In this document: positions 31,793 through 39,950 of the stretch, in pieces | Numbering within the stretch: position 1 is the first letter of the stretch | How the letters are laid out: every line of letters starts with the position of its first letter | NCBI GenBank assembly: GCA_937988865.1 | Contig: CALKHV010000012.1 | Span: 1 to 40,029, forward strand | Reading direction: 5' to 3' | Source of the DNA: an uncultured Propionibacteriaceae bacterium | Lineage (GTDB): Bacteria; Actinomycetota; Actinomycetes; Propionibacteriales; Propionibacteriaceae | Length of the DNA: 40,029 nucleotides | Notes under the pieces: model-generated | The model's input: only the letters and a program-made list of their open reading frames with translations | What the model was told of the DNA's origin: nothing | Database searches by the model: none | Made by a program: the position numbers and the translations under genes

Positions 31793-32565
31793 CAGGAGTC
31801 CATCCCGGTGATCGCGGTGGCGAGGGTCTCGGTGGAGGGGTGCGCCAGGTCGGCGACGATGTGGCCGTCGAGCAGGAGGAGGGCGCGATCGGCGTAGCCG
31901 GCGGCCTTGGGGTCGTGCGTGACCATGATGATCGTCTGGCCCAGTTCCCGGACGCAGTTGCGCAGGTACGACAGGAGTTGCGAACTGGTCTTCGAGTCGA
32001 GCGCCCCCGTGGGCTCGTCGGCGAAGATCACATCCGGACGCGTGATCATCGCGCGGGCCACGGCAACGCGCTGCTGCTGGCCACCCGACAGCTCGCTCGG
32101 ACGGTGCTCCAGGCGGTCACCCAGACCGAGGGACGCGACGAGTTGGTCGAAGTAGTCCTGGTCAGGCTTGCGTCCGGCCAGGTCGAGGGGAAGCAGGATG
32201 TTCTGTTTCGCCGTCAGCGTGGGGAGCAGGTTGAAGCTCTGGAAGACGAAGCCGACCTGGTCGCGCCGCACCTTGGTGAGGGCCTTGTCCGGGAGGGCAT
32301 TGAGTTCCTGCCCGCCGAGGAACACGCGTCCCGCCGTGATGTGGTCGAGCCCGGCGAGGCAGTGCATGAGCGTCGACTTCCCCGACCCTGACGGCCCCAT
32401 GATGGCGGTGAAGCTGCCGCGAGCGAAGTCGACGGACACGCGGTCGAGCGCGAGGACCTGGGTCTTGTCACTGCCGTAGACCTTGACGAGGTCGACCGCC
32501 CGGGCGACGACGTCGATGGACGGTTCGGGGGCCAGATGGGCGGGGGGAGCCTGCACGGCGGACAT
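31792..32565 (-). CDS. ABC transporter ATP-binding protein, MacB/LolD type
   Basis: A 257-residue ATPase partner of the FtsX-type permease. Walker A GPSGSGKST (near residue 55), Q-loop FQSFNLLPTLTA, signature LSGGQQQRVAVARA, Walker B VIFADEPTGALDS and the switch His in MVTHDPKAA are all intact and of the MacB/LolD subtype. The ATG at 32565 has GAAAGG upstream; the open frame continues upstream but without family sequence. Confidence 0.92.
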   Translation of the reverse strand: MSAVQAPPAHLAPEPSIDVVARAVDLVKVYGSDKTQVLALDRVSVDFARGSFTAIMGPSGSGKSTLMHCLAGLDHITAGRVFLGGQELNALPDKALTKVRRDQVGFVFQSFNLLPTLTAKQNILLPLDLAGRKPDQDYFDQLVASLGLGDRLEHRPSELSGGQQQRVAVARAMITRPDVIFADEPTGALDSKTSSQLLSYLRNCVRELGQTIIMVTHDPKAAGYADRALLLLDGHIVADLAHPSTETLATAITGMDS

Positions 32566-32615
32566 GGGGTGCCTTTCGACAGCGGACGCCGACCGTGAAG
32601 GAGTCGGACGCGTCC

Positions 32616-32621
32616 ACCCTA
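32616..32621 (-). promoter_or_regulatory. Candidate -10 (TAGGGT) of the ABC transporter operon
   Basis: TAGGGT on the minus strand lies 51 bp before the ATG at 32565, leaving a short 5' leader with the GAAAGG ribosome-binding site. No clear -35 is seen. Confidence 0.4.
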
Positions 32622-32684
32622 GTGAGCGTTGAGCGCCAGGACGTCGGCCCCAGGTCCACTCCTGTCGTCGCAGCGCCGGCACCA

Positions 32685-32746
32685 GGGTCGGAGTTCCTAC
32701 CGAGTTGGGCACCAATGACGGGGCCCATGTCCGTAGGAACCGACCC
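32685..32746. other. Long inverted repeat at the 3' end of the debranching-like gene
   Basis: GGGTCGGAGTTCCTACCG (32685-32702) is nearly complementary to CCGTAGGAACCGACCC (32731-32746), with a 2-nt bulge and 28 nt between. The gene's stop (32697) lies inside the left arm, so its last 15 or so codons belong to the repeat. It may be a terminator, or a small inserted element that gave the gene a new C-terminus. Confidence 0.55.
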
Positions 32747-34676
32747 GGGAACACTCCTGCGCCGGGACCGCCAATGCCCGTGCCACCGCTGCCGCGCTCG
32801 CCGCCGCCCAGGCCTGCGGCCGACAGGACGCCGGGTACGGGAACGGCGGGTAGACCTCGTCGGCCGACTGCCCGCCGAAGAGTTCGGGCATCCGGTTGTC
32901 GAAGCCGCCCGCAGCGTGGAGGAGACCTTCGGCGAGGATCCTCGCCTCGTCGACGAAGCCCTCGCGTCCCATGCCGTCGATGATCACGGCGGTGTCGTGC
33001 GTCCACACCGAACCACAGTGGTAGCTGAGCGGCCAGTACCCCCCGTTGTCGGTCGACAGGGTGCGAATGCCGTAGCCGGACGCCATCTCGGGCCTCATGA
33101 GGCGCGCCACGACAGTGGCTGCCTCGTCGTGGTTGAGGATGCCCGTGCCGAGCAGGTGACCCATGTTGGACGCCACTGCGTCAACGGGACGCTTGTCTGC
33201 GTCCAACGCCAGTGCGGGGTACGGACCATGGTCATCGGAGACCCAGAAGGCGGCGCGGAAGCGGGTGGCCATGGCGTCCGCCCAGGCTCGCCAGTCGGCC
33301 GCCGCGCCTGCGTCACCGAACGCCTCAAGCAGTTCGGCGCCGGCCAGCGCGGCCCCATGGGCGTACCCCTGCACCTCGCACAGGGCGATGGGCGACGTGG
33401 CCTGCCTGCCATCGGCCCAGCGGATCGCGTCGCCGGAGTCCTTCCAGCCCTGATTCGCCAGACCGTGCCCGGACGTGTCGTGGTACTCCAGGAAACCGTC
33501 GCCGTCGGCGTCCCCGTGGTCGCGCAGCCAGACGAGGGCACGGCGCAGGTGCGGCAGCAGGTCCTCGACCTCCGCGCGCGGCATGCCGGCCCGGTGGGCG
33601 TCGGCGAGCAACAGGATCCACAAGGGGGTGGCGTCGATGGTGCCGTAGTACTCGGGCGGCAGCACCACCTGCTGGGTGCCCCCGGCGTCGTCCTGGCGGG
33701 ACTCGGCCAGCGCGAGTGCCACCCGGCGCACCTCGTGGAGGATCTTGCCGGGTTGTTCCGCCGAGTCGACGTCGGTCCTGGTGCCCTGGCGTCCCGCGAG
33801 GACGCGCAGGGTCGAGGCGGCAACCTGCCAGTGGTCAGGGAGCAGCAGGCGCGCCGCGATCAGGCTGTCGCGTCCGAACAGGGTCAGGTACCACGGGGCC
33901 CCGGCGGCGAGGAACGCGTCGGTCGGACGCTCGGGTTCGGCCATCCGGAGCCCGTTCAGGTCGCTGAAGGCCAGGGTGAGCAGACGATCGAGCTCCGGAC
34001 GTCCGCTGGGGGTGTGCACGAGGGGCTCGGCCGTGGTGGCGACGAAGGGTGCGTCCCCGTCGCGCAGCTCGACCCGCCAGGACCCTGCAGCCGTCCGCTC
34101 TCCGCGCAGGTGCCACCGAAGCACGATGCCGCCGTCGTCGAGCGAGACGTCGGCGTCCGTGGTGAGGGTGGCTGTGGTCGACGTGTCGCGCCAGGACCAC
34201 CTGGCGCCCTTGTCCGTCGTCCGGAGGGACGCACGGACGACGGCCAGGTCGGCGTCGGTGGCGTTGCGTCCGATGCGGATGAGTTCCATCGGCGTGGCAT
34301 CGGGGCGGATCCGCAGCACGATCGGCAGATCGACGGGATGGCCCGGCACGGACGCGACGTGGACGGTCTCGGTCACACCGAAGGCGTCAGCGGTGCGGAC
34401 GCGCGTCAGGCTCAGTGTCGGGTCGGTGACGTCGTCGTCAGCCCGCACGGCGTGCGCGTAGGTGACGCTCCCGTCGGGCGCGTGGGTGTGGAGGTGGTCG
34501 AGCCGGTGCCCGGGGACCTGCAGGAGGACCTGGGAGACCACGCGCTCATCGCCGCAGAACAGGCCCTGCACGACGGTCCCGGGCGACGTCCCGTCGACCC
34601 CGCCATCAGCGGCCGCCCAGCTCTGGACTGGTGCGTGAAGGCTGATCGTCAGGTCGTGCAGGAACGGCTGCGGCAT
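32697..34676 (-). CDS. Glycogen-debranching-like (amylo-alpha-1,6-glucosidase family) protein
   Basis: A 659-residue protein of the group with an N-terminal GDE_N_bis domain (residues about 1-200) and a (alpha/alpha)6 toroid resembling the glucosidase half of glycogen debranching enzyme. Typical blocks are GAPWYLTLFGRDSLIAARLLLP, GKILHEVR, PEYYGTIDATPLWILLL, GLANQGWKDSGDAIRW, VQGYAHGA and ELFGGQSADEVYPPFPYPASCRPQAWAA. After that last block homologues usually continue further; here the tail (QECSRVGSYGHGPRHWCPTR) comes from an inverted repeat, so the end may be altered. The start lies 7 bp after TAGGCT, a leaderless arrangement. The exact glycan substrate is unknown. Confidence 0.85.
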   Translation of the reverse strand: MPQPFLHDLTISLHAPVQSWAAADGGVDGTSPGTVVQGLFCGDERVVSQVLLQVPGHRLDHLHTHAPDGSVTYAHAVRADDDVTDPTLSLTRVRTADAFGVTETVHVASVPGHPVDLPIVLRIRPDATPMELIRIGRNATDADLAVVRASLRTTDKGARWSWRDTSTTATLTTDADVSLDDGGIVLRWHLRGERTAAGSWRVELRDGDAPFVATTAEPLVHTPSGRPELDRLLTLAFSDLNGLRMAEPERPTDAFLAAGAPWYLTLFGRDSLIAARLLLPDHWQVAASTLRVLAGRQGTRTDVDSAEQPGKILHEVRRVALALAESRQDDAGGTQQVVLPPEYYGTIDATPLWILLLADAHRAGMPRAEVEDLLPHLRRALVWLRDHGDADGDGFLEYHDTSGHGLANQGWKDSGDAIRWADGRQATSPIALCEVQGYAHGAALAGAELLEAFGDAGAAADWRAWADAMATRFRAAFWVSDDHGPYPALALDADKRPVDAVASNMGHLLGTGILNHDEAATVVARLMRPEMASGYGIRTLSTDNGGYWPLSYHCGSVWTHDTAVIIDGMGREGFVDEARILAEGLLHAAGGFDNRMPELFGGQSADEVYPPFPYPASCRPQAWAAASAAAVARALAVPAQECSRVGSYGHGPRHWCPTR

Positions 34677-34683
34677 GCTGAAA

Positions 34684-34689
34684 AGCCTA
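34684..34689 (-). promoter_or_regulatory. -10 element (TAGGCT), leaderless start
   Basis: TAGGCT on the minus strand ends 7 bp before the ATG at 34676 of the debranching-like gene. It sits in the 36-bp gap after the response-regulator gene, so the debranching-like gene probably has its own promoter. Confidence 0.5.
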
Positions 34690-34712
34690 GTCCGGGCATG
34701 CGTGCGGCACCC

Positions 34713-35375
34713 CTACTTCTTCGTCAGCCCCACCTCGTGGGCGAACAGGACGAGACCGACCCGGTCGCGGCTCTGCAACTTGGCGAGCAGGCGTCCGATG
34801 TGTGTCTTGACCGTGCCCTCGGCCATGTAGAGGGTCGAGGCGATCTCACCGTTCGTCGCGCCCCTGGCGATCTCGACGAGAACCTCCTTCTCCCGGTCGG
34901 TCAGCAGGCCCAGGCGTGCGTCCGGTTGTCCGGGGGTGTCGGGGAGATTGGGCACCACGTGGTCGAGGAGACGGCGGGTCGCGCTGGGCGCGACGACGGC
35001 TTCCCCGGCCGCGACGGTGCGGATGGCGTTCAGCAGATCGCTCGGGCGTGCGTCCTTGAGCAGGAACCCGGACGCCCCCGCCTTGAGGGCGGCGAACACG
35101 TACTCGTCGAGGTCGAACGTCGTGAGGACGAGCACCCGGGTGGGGAGGCCCGCGTCCACGATGCGGTGGGTGGCCTCGACGCCGTCCATCTGGGGCATGC
35201 GGATGTCCATCAGCACCACGTCGACGGTGTACTGGGCGAGCAGGCGAAGAGCCTCCAGTCCGTCGGACGCCTCCCCCACGACGACCAGGTCGTCCTCGGC
35301 CTCGATCAGCATGCGGAAGCCGCTGCGGACGAGGGCCTGGTCATCGACCAGCAGGACGCGGATCGGATCGCTCAT
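34713..35375 (-). CDS. NarL/LuxR-type response regulator
   Basis: A 220-residue response regulator. The receiver domain has the acidic pair DD at 11-12, phospho-acceptor Asp57 in VVLMDIRMPQMDG, Thr85 in VLVLTTFD and Lys107 in GFLLKDA. After a linker, residues about 153-215 are a LuxR-type HTH: LLTDREKEVLVEIARGATNGEIASTLYMAEGTVKTHIGRLLAKL. It overlaps the sensor-kinase gene by 4 bp (35372-35375) and is surely its partner. The target genes are not visible; the ABC transporter and the debranching-like gene downstream are candidates. Confidence 0.94.
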   Translation of the reverse strand: MSDPIRVLLVDDQALVRSGFRMLIEAEDDLVVVGEASDGLEALRLLAQYTVDVVLMDIRMPQMDGVEATHRIVDAGLPTRVLVLTTFDLDEYVFAALKAGASGFLLKDARPSDLLNAIRTVAAGEAVVAPSATRRLLDHVVPNLPDTPGQPDARLGLLTDREKEVLVEIARGATNGEIASTLYMAEGTVKTHIGRLLAKLQSRDRVGLVLFAHEVGLTKK

Positions 35376-36631
35376 CGAATACTCCCGGGTCGGTAGGGGG
35401 TGGGGGTGAACTGCTGTTGGGCGTCCACACCGGGAAGGATCGCACGGACGAGGTATCCGCCGGTGGGCTGGGGTCGGGCGATGAGTTGACCACCCATGGA
35501 CGCCACACGTTCGCCCATGCCCTTGAGGCCGTTGCCCTGGCCGTCGGAGAACACGCCGGCACCGAGGCCGTCGTCGGCCACCTCGACCACGACGACGCTG
35601 GGCCCGTAGGTGATGGTGACCTGTGCGTGGGCCACCTTGCCGGCGTGCTTGAGGAAGTTGGTCAGGGCCTCCTGCACCACCCGGTAGGCCGTCAGCCCGA
35701 GCGTCGCCGGGACGCGGGGCACCTCGCCCTCGATCCTGAGATGGACGCGATCACCTGCGCGCGCCACCATCTCGGGGATGTCCTCCAGCCCCGGAACCGG
35801 AGCGTAGTCGGGGGTCGCCGCGTCCTGGGGGTCGTTGCGCAGGACGCCGACGATGCGGCGCATCTCGTCGAGCGCCTCGCGTCCGGTGTCGGCGATCGTG
35901 CCCAGCACCTCGACGGCCGCTTCGGGCTTCTTCGTGGCCAGGGCCTTCCCGCCCTCGGCCTGGACGATCATCACCGAGAGGGAGTGGGCGACGATGTCGT
36001 GCAACTCGCGGGCGATCTGGGTGCGGGCGCGCGCCTCGGCGATGCGGGCGTTCTGCTCGCGTTCGCTGAGCAGCGCCTGATAGCGCTCGGCGGCGACACG
36101 TTGACTTTGCGTCCTGATCAGGGCCGACTCGCGGACGCGACGTCCGACGGCGTAGGGGGTGACGACCAGTCCGGCGCAGACCATCACCGCCAGCACGTAG
36201 AACACCCACGGGACGCCCGACCCGCGGACGAAACCGCTGGTCAGGAAGCCGAACCACTGGCTCGGACCGAGGACCGCCCCGAAGAGGGCGGGAAGCAGGA
36301 CCATCCGCGCGCTTGATCCCGGCACCCAGCGGGCCACCGAGTAGGTGGCGTACGGCACGGCCAGGATGGACGCCACCGGGAACGGGACGGTCATCGCCTG
36401 GACCACGCCGCCGACGAACAATCCGGCGACCATGAGCCACGGGTGCGCGCGTCGGGCGGCCAGCGAACCGACCATCACGGCGCCCGTGAGGGTCGCCCAG
36501 CCGTACGTCCGGGCGTTGGTCTCGGCGAAGCCGAGGAGGTAGGGCCCCACGAGGACGACGCCCAGCACGCCGGTGATCAGGAGGTCTGTCATCCGGGCGC
36601 GCTGGGAGACGGTGTACGGGGCCGCAGTCAT
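35372..36631 (-). CDS. Sensor histidine kinase (HisKA_3 type)
   Basis: A 419-residue membrane kinase. About six hydrophobic helices occupy residues 14-165, with almost no outer loop, so it probably senses the membrane itself. The dimerisation/phosphorylation helix reads ARELHDIVAHSLSVMIVQAEGG with acceptor His211. The N-box is VVQEALTNFLKHA, and the ATP lid has DDGLGAGVFSDGQGNGLKGMGERV. Small multi-helix sensors with NarL regulators often control neighbouring drug/peptide ABC exporters. The ATG lies 9 bp after TAGGCT, with no clear ribosome-binding site. Confidence 0.93.
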   Translation of the reverse strand: MTAAPYTVSQRARMTDLLITGVLGVVLVGPYLLGFAETNARTYGWATLTGAVMVGSLAARRAHPWLMVAGLFVGGVVQAMTVPFPVASILAVPYATYSVARWVPGSSARMVLLPALFGAVLGPSQWFGFLTSGFVRGSGVPWVFYVLAVMVCAGLVVTPYAVGRRVRESALIRTQSQRVAAERYQALLSEREQNARIAEARARTQIARELHDIVAHSLSVMIVQAEGGKALATKKPEAAVEVLGTIADTGREALDEMRRIVGVLRNDPQDAATPDYAPVPGLEDIPEMVARAGDRVHLRIEGEVPRVPATLGLTAYRVVQEALTNFLKHAGKVAHAQVTITYGPSVVVVEVADDGLGAGVFSDGQGNGLKGMGERVASMGGQLIARPQPTGGYLVRAILPGVDAQQQFTPTPYRPGSIR

Positions 36632-36703
36632 GTCGAGTCCAGCCTAGGCTCGGTGCCGCGTGCCCCCATCGGACCAGGGTCCTCGAAACGCCGCACCGGG
36701 CAC

Positions 36704-36745
36704 GACCCGGGTCTCCGGCGACCGGTGTCTGCGGCGACCCGGGTC
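36704..36745. promoter_or_regulatory. Two GACCCGGGTC palindromes, 32 bp apart
   Basis: The perfect palindrome GACCCGGGTC occurs at 36704-36713 and 36736-36745, each within CGACCCGGGTC; the centres are 32 bp (about three turns) apart. They lie in the divergent promoter region between the sensor kinase and the 614-residue gene. An operator is likely; the protein is unknown. Confidence 0.5.
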
Positions 36746-36823
36746 CCGATTCGGTCACAATGGCGCTGCGCCCCTCGTTACGTTGAGTGTTTCCTGAGAG
36801 GGTGGACGCGGAGAGGAGCACCG

Positions 36824-38668
36824 ATGGGCGAGTTCACGCGCACCGGCGCTGCTCCGCGTGGATACCTCGACGTCGCCCACGCACTGGCGGCGGGTGGCGA
36901 CGCCGTCTGGCTGCGCAGGATGCTCGACTTCGCGGACGCACGGCTCGACCTGTCGGATCATCGCCTGCTCGTGGTGTTGAAGCTCGTCCTCGCCGGCGGC
37001 GACGTGCTCCCGCCCGATCTCCGTGCCGACATCGACGCCACACTCACCACCTTCAAGTACTGGATGGACGAGCCGGGCAGCGACTCCATGTGCCAGTGGA
37101 GCGAGAGCCACTACCTGGCCTTCGCGACGTGCGAGTACTTCGCCGGACACCTGCTCCCGGACGCCAGCTTCCGCAATGACGGACGCTCGGGGGCCCGCAA
37201 GAAGGCACGCGGCGCCGCGAGGCTGAACGGGTGGCTGGGCGACCGCTTCCGCTGGGGATTCTCGGAATGGCTGTCGAGTTCGTACTACGCGGTCAACGCC
37301 AGCGCCCTCGCCCTGCTCGCCGACTACGCCGACGAGCCGCTGGCGACCCGGGCGTCCATGGTGCTCGACGTGTTGATGCTCGACCTCGCGATGCACCGCA
37401 TCGATGGACGCTTCGTCGCCAGCGCGGGACGCGCCTACACGACGCAGAAGACGAACCCTGCCAGGGCCGAGATCAACGACGTGCTGGCGTCCGCCTTCGG
37501 CACCCGCCCCCCGCTGCGACCCGACCACTACACGGGGGTCTTCATCGATCGCGAGCGCTACCGCGTGCCCGACTCGATCCGCGAGATCGCAGCGTCCAGT
37601 GGGGGGCACACGATCAAGACGTCCACTGGACTCGACCTCCCCGAGGTGGGGCCGCAGGTGGCGCTGCACCACTCGTCCGAAGGGATCACGGGCCTGCACG
37701 AGGCCCTGTTGCGCCAGTACTGGGGAGCCAAGGCGTTCGCGTCCGCTGAGGCGATCCCCACGACCGTGCGTGCCTTCCGTGAGTACAAGTTGGCCACCAA
37801 CCGGTTCCTCGCCCCCCTGGAGCCCTTCGCGAAGCTGCCGTCCCTGGCGCTGCCCACGCTGGTCAGGTCGATGAATCCCATGCACGCGGGGGCGGCGCTG
37901 CAACGGGCCAACGTCCAGACCCGCCGGACCCCTGAGTACCTGCTGTCCAGCGTCCAGCACTACCAGCCGGGCGGCTTCGGCGACCAGCAGAGCCTCTGGA
38001 CGGCTGCCCTCCCGGGTGACGTGACCGTCTTCGGGACGCACCCGGGGTCAACCGCCCTGTCGGGCGAATCGCGTCCGGCCACGCCGTCGGCCTGGGTGGG
38101 CAACGGCATCAACCCCGACACGGCCCAGTTCGGCAACGTGCTGCTCGTGCTGCACGACCTGCGCGTCCGCCGTGGGTACCTTGAGGGACGCCGGCACGAG
38201 TTGTCCCACCTCTACTTCCCCCTCGTGAAGTTCGACGAGACCCGCGTCGGCCACCACGTCGTGGCCGGACGCGTGGACGACTCCTACCTCGGGGTCGTGT
38301 CGCTGCTGCCGCTCGACCTGGCCAGCGAGGCCGAGCTCGTCCAGCGGGGCGAGGTGACGGCCTACGCCGTGATCATGGCCGACCGTTCCGACTACGGCTC
38401 CCTCGGACGTTTCGTCGACGCCCTCAAGGGCCACCACCTGCGCTACACGCGGGGGACGCTGAGTTTCCAGAACGGCGCCCATCGGTTCGCGCTCTCGCCG
38501 AAGGGTGGCTTCACGGTCGACGGACGCTCCGTGAGCGGTGACTACCAGCGTTACGACACCGATTGGGTGAGCGCCCCCCGCAACCCCGAACGGCTCGAGG
38601 TGGCCGGACGCGGGCACGTGCTCGAACTCGACTGGGCCGCCGGAACGCGCACCGAGTACACGTCCTGA
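36824..38668 (+). CDS. 614-residue protein of unknown function, predicted helical toroid plus beta domain
   Basis: I do not recognise a characterised family. The N-terminal two thirds is helical with spaced aromatic motifs: FKYWMDEPGSDSMCQWSESHYLAFATCEYFAG (residues about 75-105) and LNGWLGDRFRWGFSEWLSSSYYAVNASALALLADYA (about 133-168), then GRFVASAGRAY. This W-S-E-S-H ... G-F-S-E-W-L pattern resembles uncharacterised proteins with an (alpha/alpha) toroid like polysaccharide lyases. The last 200 residues look strand-rich. No signal peptide is seen. GAGAGGAG precedes the ATG. Proximity to the debranching-like enzyme hints at a glycan substrate, which is inference only. Confidence 0.7.
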   Translation: MGEFTRTGAAPRGYLDVAHALAAGGDAVWLRRMLDFADARLDLSDHRLLVVLKLVLAGGDVLPPDLRADIDATLTTFKYWMDEPGSDSMCQWSESHYLAFATCEYFAGHLLPDASFRNDGRSGARKKARGAARLNGWLGDRFRWGFSEWLSSSYYAVNASALALLADYADEPLATRASMVLDVLMLDLAMHRIDGRFVASAGRAYTTQKTNPARAEINDVLASAFGTRPPLRPDHYTGVFIDRERYRVPDSIREIAASSGGHTIKTSTGLDLPEVGPQVALHHSSEGITGLHEALLRQYWGAKAFASAEAIPTTVRAFREYKLATNRFLAPLEPFAKLPSLALPTLVRSMNPMHAGAALQRANVQTRRTPEYLLSSVQHYQPGGFGDQQSLWTAALPGDVTVFGTHPGSTALSGESRPATPSAWVGNGINPDTAQFGNVLLVLHDLRVRRGYLEGRRHELSHLYFPLVKFDETRVGHHVVAGRVDDSYLGVVSLLPLDLASEAELVQRGEVTAYAVIMADRSDYGSLGRFVDALKGHHLRYTRGTLSFQNGAHRFALSPKGGFTVDGRSVSGDYQRYDTDWVSAPRNPERLEVAGRGHVLELDWAAGTRTEYTS

Positions 38669-38685
38669 TCTCCCGCCCCACGAGT

Positions 38686-38747
38686 GGTCACTCGGCTGGT
38701 TTGGTCAGTCGGCTGGGTTGGTCAGTCGGCTGGGTTGGTCAGTCGGC
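38686..38747. repeat. 17-bp tandem repeat (3.6 copies)
   Basis: GGTCACTCGGCTGGTTT (38686-38702), then two identical copies of GGTCAGTCGGCTGGGTT (38703-38719, 38720-38736) and an 11-bp partial copy to 38747. It lies between two convergent genes; the stop of the 40-residue peptide gene (38739-38741) is in the last partial copy. Confidence 0.9.
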
Positions 38748-38861
38748 GGTGGCGCGCTCCCACAGGTCGCGCGTCCGCTCGCGTTGCCGGGCGTTGTGGC
38801 GTCCCTGCAGGACGGCCAGCACCACGAGGCCCGCAGCGAGCACGAGGAGTTTGCGGTTCAT
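38739..38861 (-). CDS. 40-residue single-helix membrane peptide
   Basis: A short gene encoding 40 residues: MNRK, then a hydrophobic helix (LLVLAAGLVVLAVLQG, residues 5-20), then a strongly basic tail (RHNARQRERTRDLWERATAD). This is the layout of a small membrane-anchored peptide with a cytosolic or nucleic-acid-facing tail. Support: TAGGGT lies 7 bp before the ATG (leaderless), codon choice contains two GGACGC/GCGTCC hexamers like real genes here, and no other gene occupies the stretch. It begins 11 bp past the end of the upstream minus-strand gene. The function is unknown. Confidence 0.55.
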   Translation of the reverse strand: MNRKLLVLAAGLVVLAVLQGRHNARQRERTRDLWERATAD

Positions 38862-38868
38862 GGACGCC

Positions 38869-38874
38869 ACCCTA
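38869..38874 (-). promoter_or_regulatory. -10 element (TAGGGT) overlapping the upstream stop codon
   Basis: TAGGGT on the minus strand is 7 bp before the ATG at 38861. Its first three bases are the TAG stop of the 344-residue gene. Confidence 0.45.
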
Positions 38875-39906
38875 GTGTCCGTAATTGCCGATGAGGACGC
38901 CGGTCGCGTCGTAGACCAGCCAGTTCGGGTCGAAGTTGGCGTCCTCGCGGACGGCCGGGAAGTCGATCCTTTCCTGCGACACGATCCACCCGTCGTGGAC
39001 GGGGAGCGTCAGGACGGCGTCCGTGTCGTCGAAGTGGGCCTCGACGCGCGCGGCCCGCGTGTCGGGCCGACCCGCTTCGTCGAGCACGACGCCGATCCCC
39101 TCGACGGTCAACCCGATCACGCGTCCGAGGCCCGTTCCCGCCGGAACCCGCGCCAGGCCGAGGGACGCGGTGACGCCGGGCGCGACGAACTCGTCCAGGT
39201 TGCGGACGCTGCCGTAGCCACGGCCGGGGTAGGGCAGGTTGCAGTCGGCGACATGGCGGTCCTCCGACACGAGGCCGATCAGGCGGAGGGTGCTGGTGCG
39301 ATCGAAGTCCCCGGCCAGGGGATCCCAGCCCAGGTCGAGGTCGCTGTGGCCGATCACGGTCCAGCCGCTGAAGTCGTAGCCGAGGTGTCTCGTGCACGCC
39401 TCGATGGCGCCCTGGTCGGTGGCGACGTCAGGACCGAAGGTCGTGTAGTAGACCGGGTCACCAGCCTGGTCGATGCCGTAGGCGCAGGTGGTGTAGCGGC
39501 CGTCGACGAGCTTCACCATGGCCAACCCGCCGACGGCGTAGGGGTAGTCGTCAAGAGTCGAGCCAGCCGGTCGATCACTGCAGCGACCGGCGACCTCGGC
39601 GACGGTGAGGGCGACGCGGTGGTCGCCCCAGCGTCCGGGGACGGCGGCGCGGGGAAGGGGTTCCGGCGTGGCGTCCCCCGAGGACGCGACCGTCGGTGTG
39701 GGGTCGGCGACATCCCTCGTCAGGGTGGGTTTCCACCACCAGCCGGCCAGCGCGAGGGCGAGGATGAGCGTTGAGACCACGCCGATCCGGGCGAGGCGAC
39801 GGGCTCGATCGCGGCGGGCGAACGCCACGAAGTGTTCCACCGACGGCCCCGCCGCGCGCTGCGGCTGGCTGGCGGAATCCAGCGTCCGGGTGAGGGGGAT
39901 CCTCAT
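38872..39906 (-). CDS. Membrane-anchored protein with Cys-containing outer domain, unknown function
   Basis: A 344-residue protein I cannot assign. About 40 mostly basic cytosolic residues (including HFVAFARRDRARRLAR) precede one transmembrane helix (about 42-60, IGVVSTLILALALAGWWW), followed by a Thr/Pro-rich linker and an outer domain from about residue 90. That domain contains four Cys (RCSDR, TTCAYG, EACTRH, VADCNLP), suggesting two disulphides, and ends in a strand-rich part (RIDFPAVREDANFDPNWLVYD). The layout resembles membrane anti-sigma-like or wall-associated proteins, but no motif confirms this. TATCAT ends 6 bp before the ATG (leaderless). Confidence 0.7.
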   Translation of the reverse strand: MRIPLTRTLDSASQPQRAAGPSVEHFVAFARRDRARRLARIGVVSTLILALALAGWWWKPTLTRDVADPTPTVASSGDATPEPLPRAAVPGRWGDHRVALTVAEVAGRCSDRPAGSTLDDYPYAVGGLAMVKLVDGRYTTCAYGIDQAGDPVYYTTFGPDVATDQGAIEACTRHLGYDFSGWTVIGHSDLDLGWDPLAGDFDRTSTLRLIGLVSEDRHVADCNLPYPGRGYGSVRNLDEFVAPGVTASLGLARVPAGTGLGRVIGLTVEGIGVVLDEAGRPDTRAARVEAHFDDTDAVLTLPVHDGWIVSQERIDFPAVREDANFDPNWLVYDATGVLIGNYGH

Positions 39907-39912
39907 GCGCCG

Positions 39913-39918
39913 ATGATA
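39913..39918 (-). promoter_or_regulatory. -10 element (TATCAT), leaderless start
   Basis: TATCAT on the minus strand ends 6 bp before the ATG at 39906. It is the closest match to the TATAAT consensus among the leaderless promoters here. Confidence 0.55.
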
Positions 39919-39950
39919 GGTGGGTGACCCCAGAGGCGGTAGCCCTGAGT

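Noticed and set aside
32595..35396. 933-codon plus-strand open frame opposite the debranching-like and response-regulator genes
   Set aside because: Low-complexity composition without domains, antisense to two well-supported genes.
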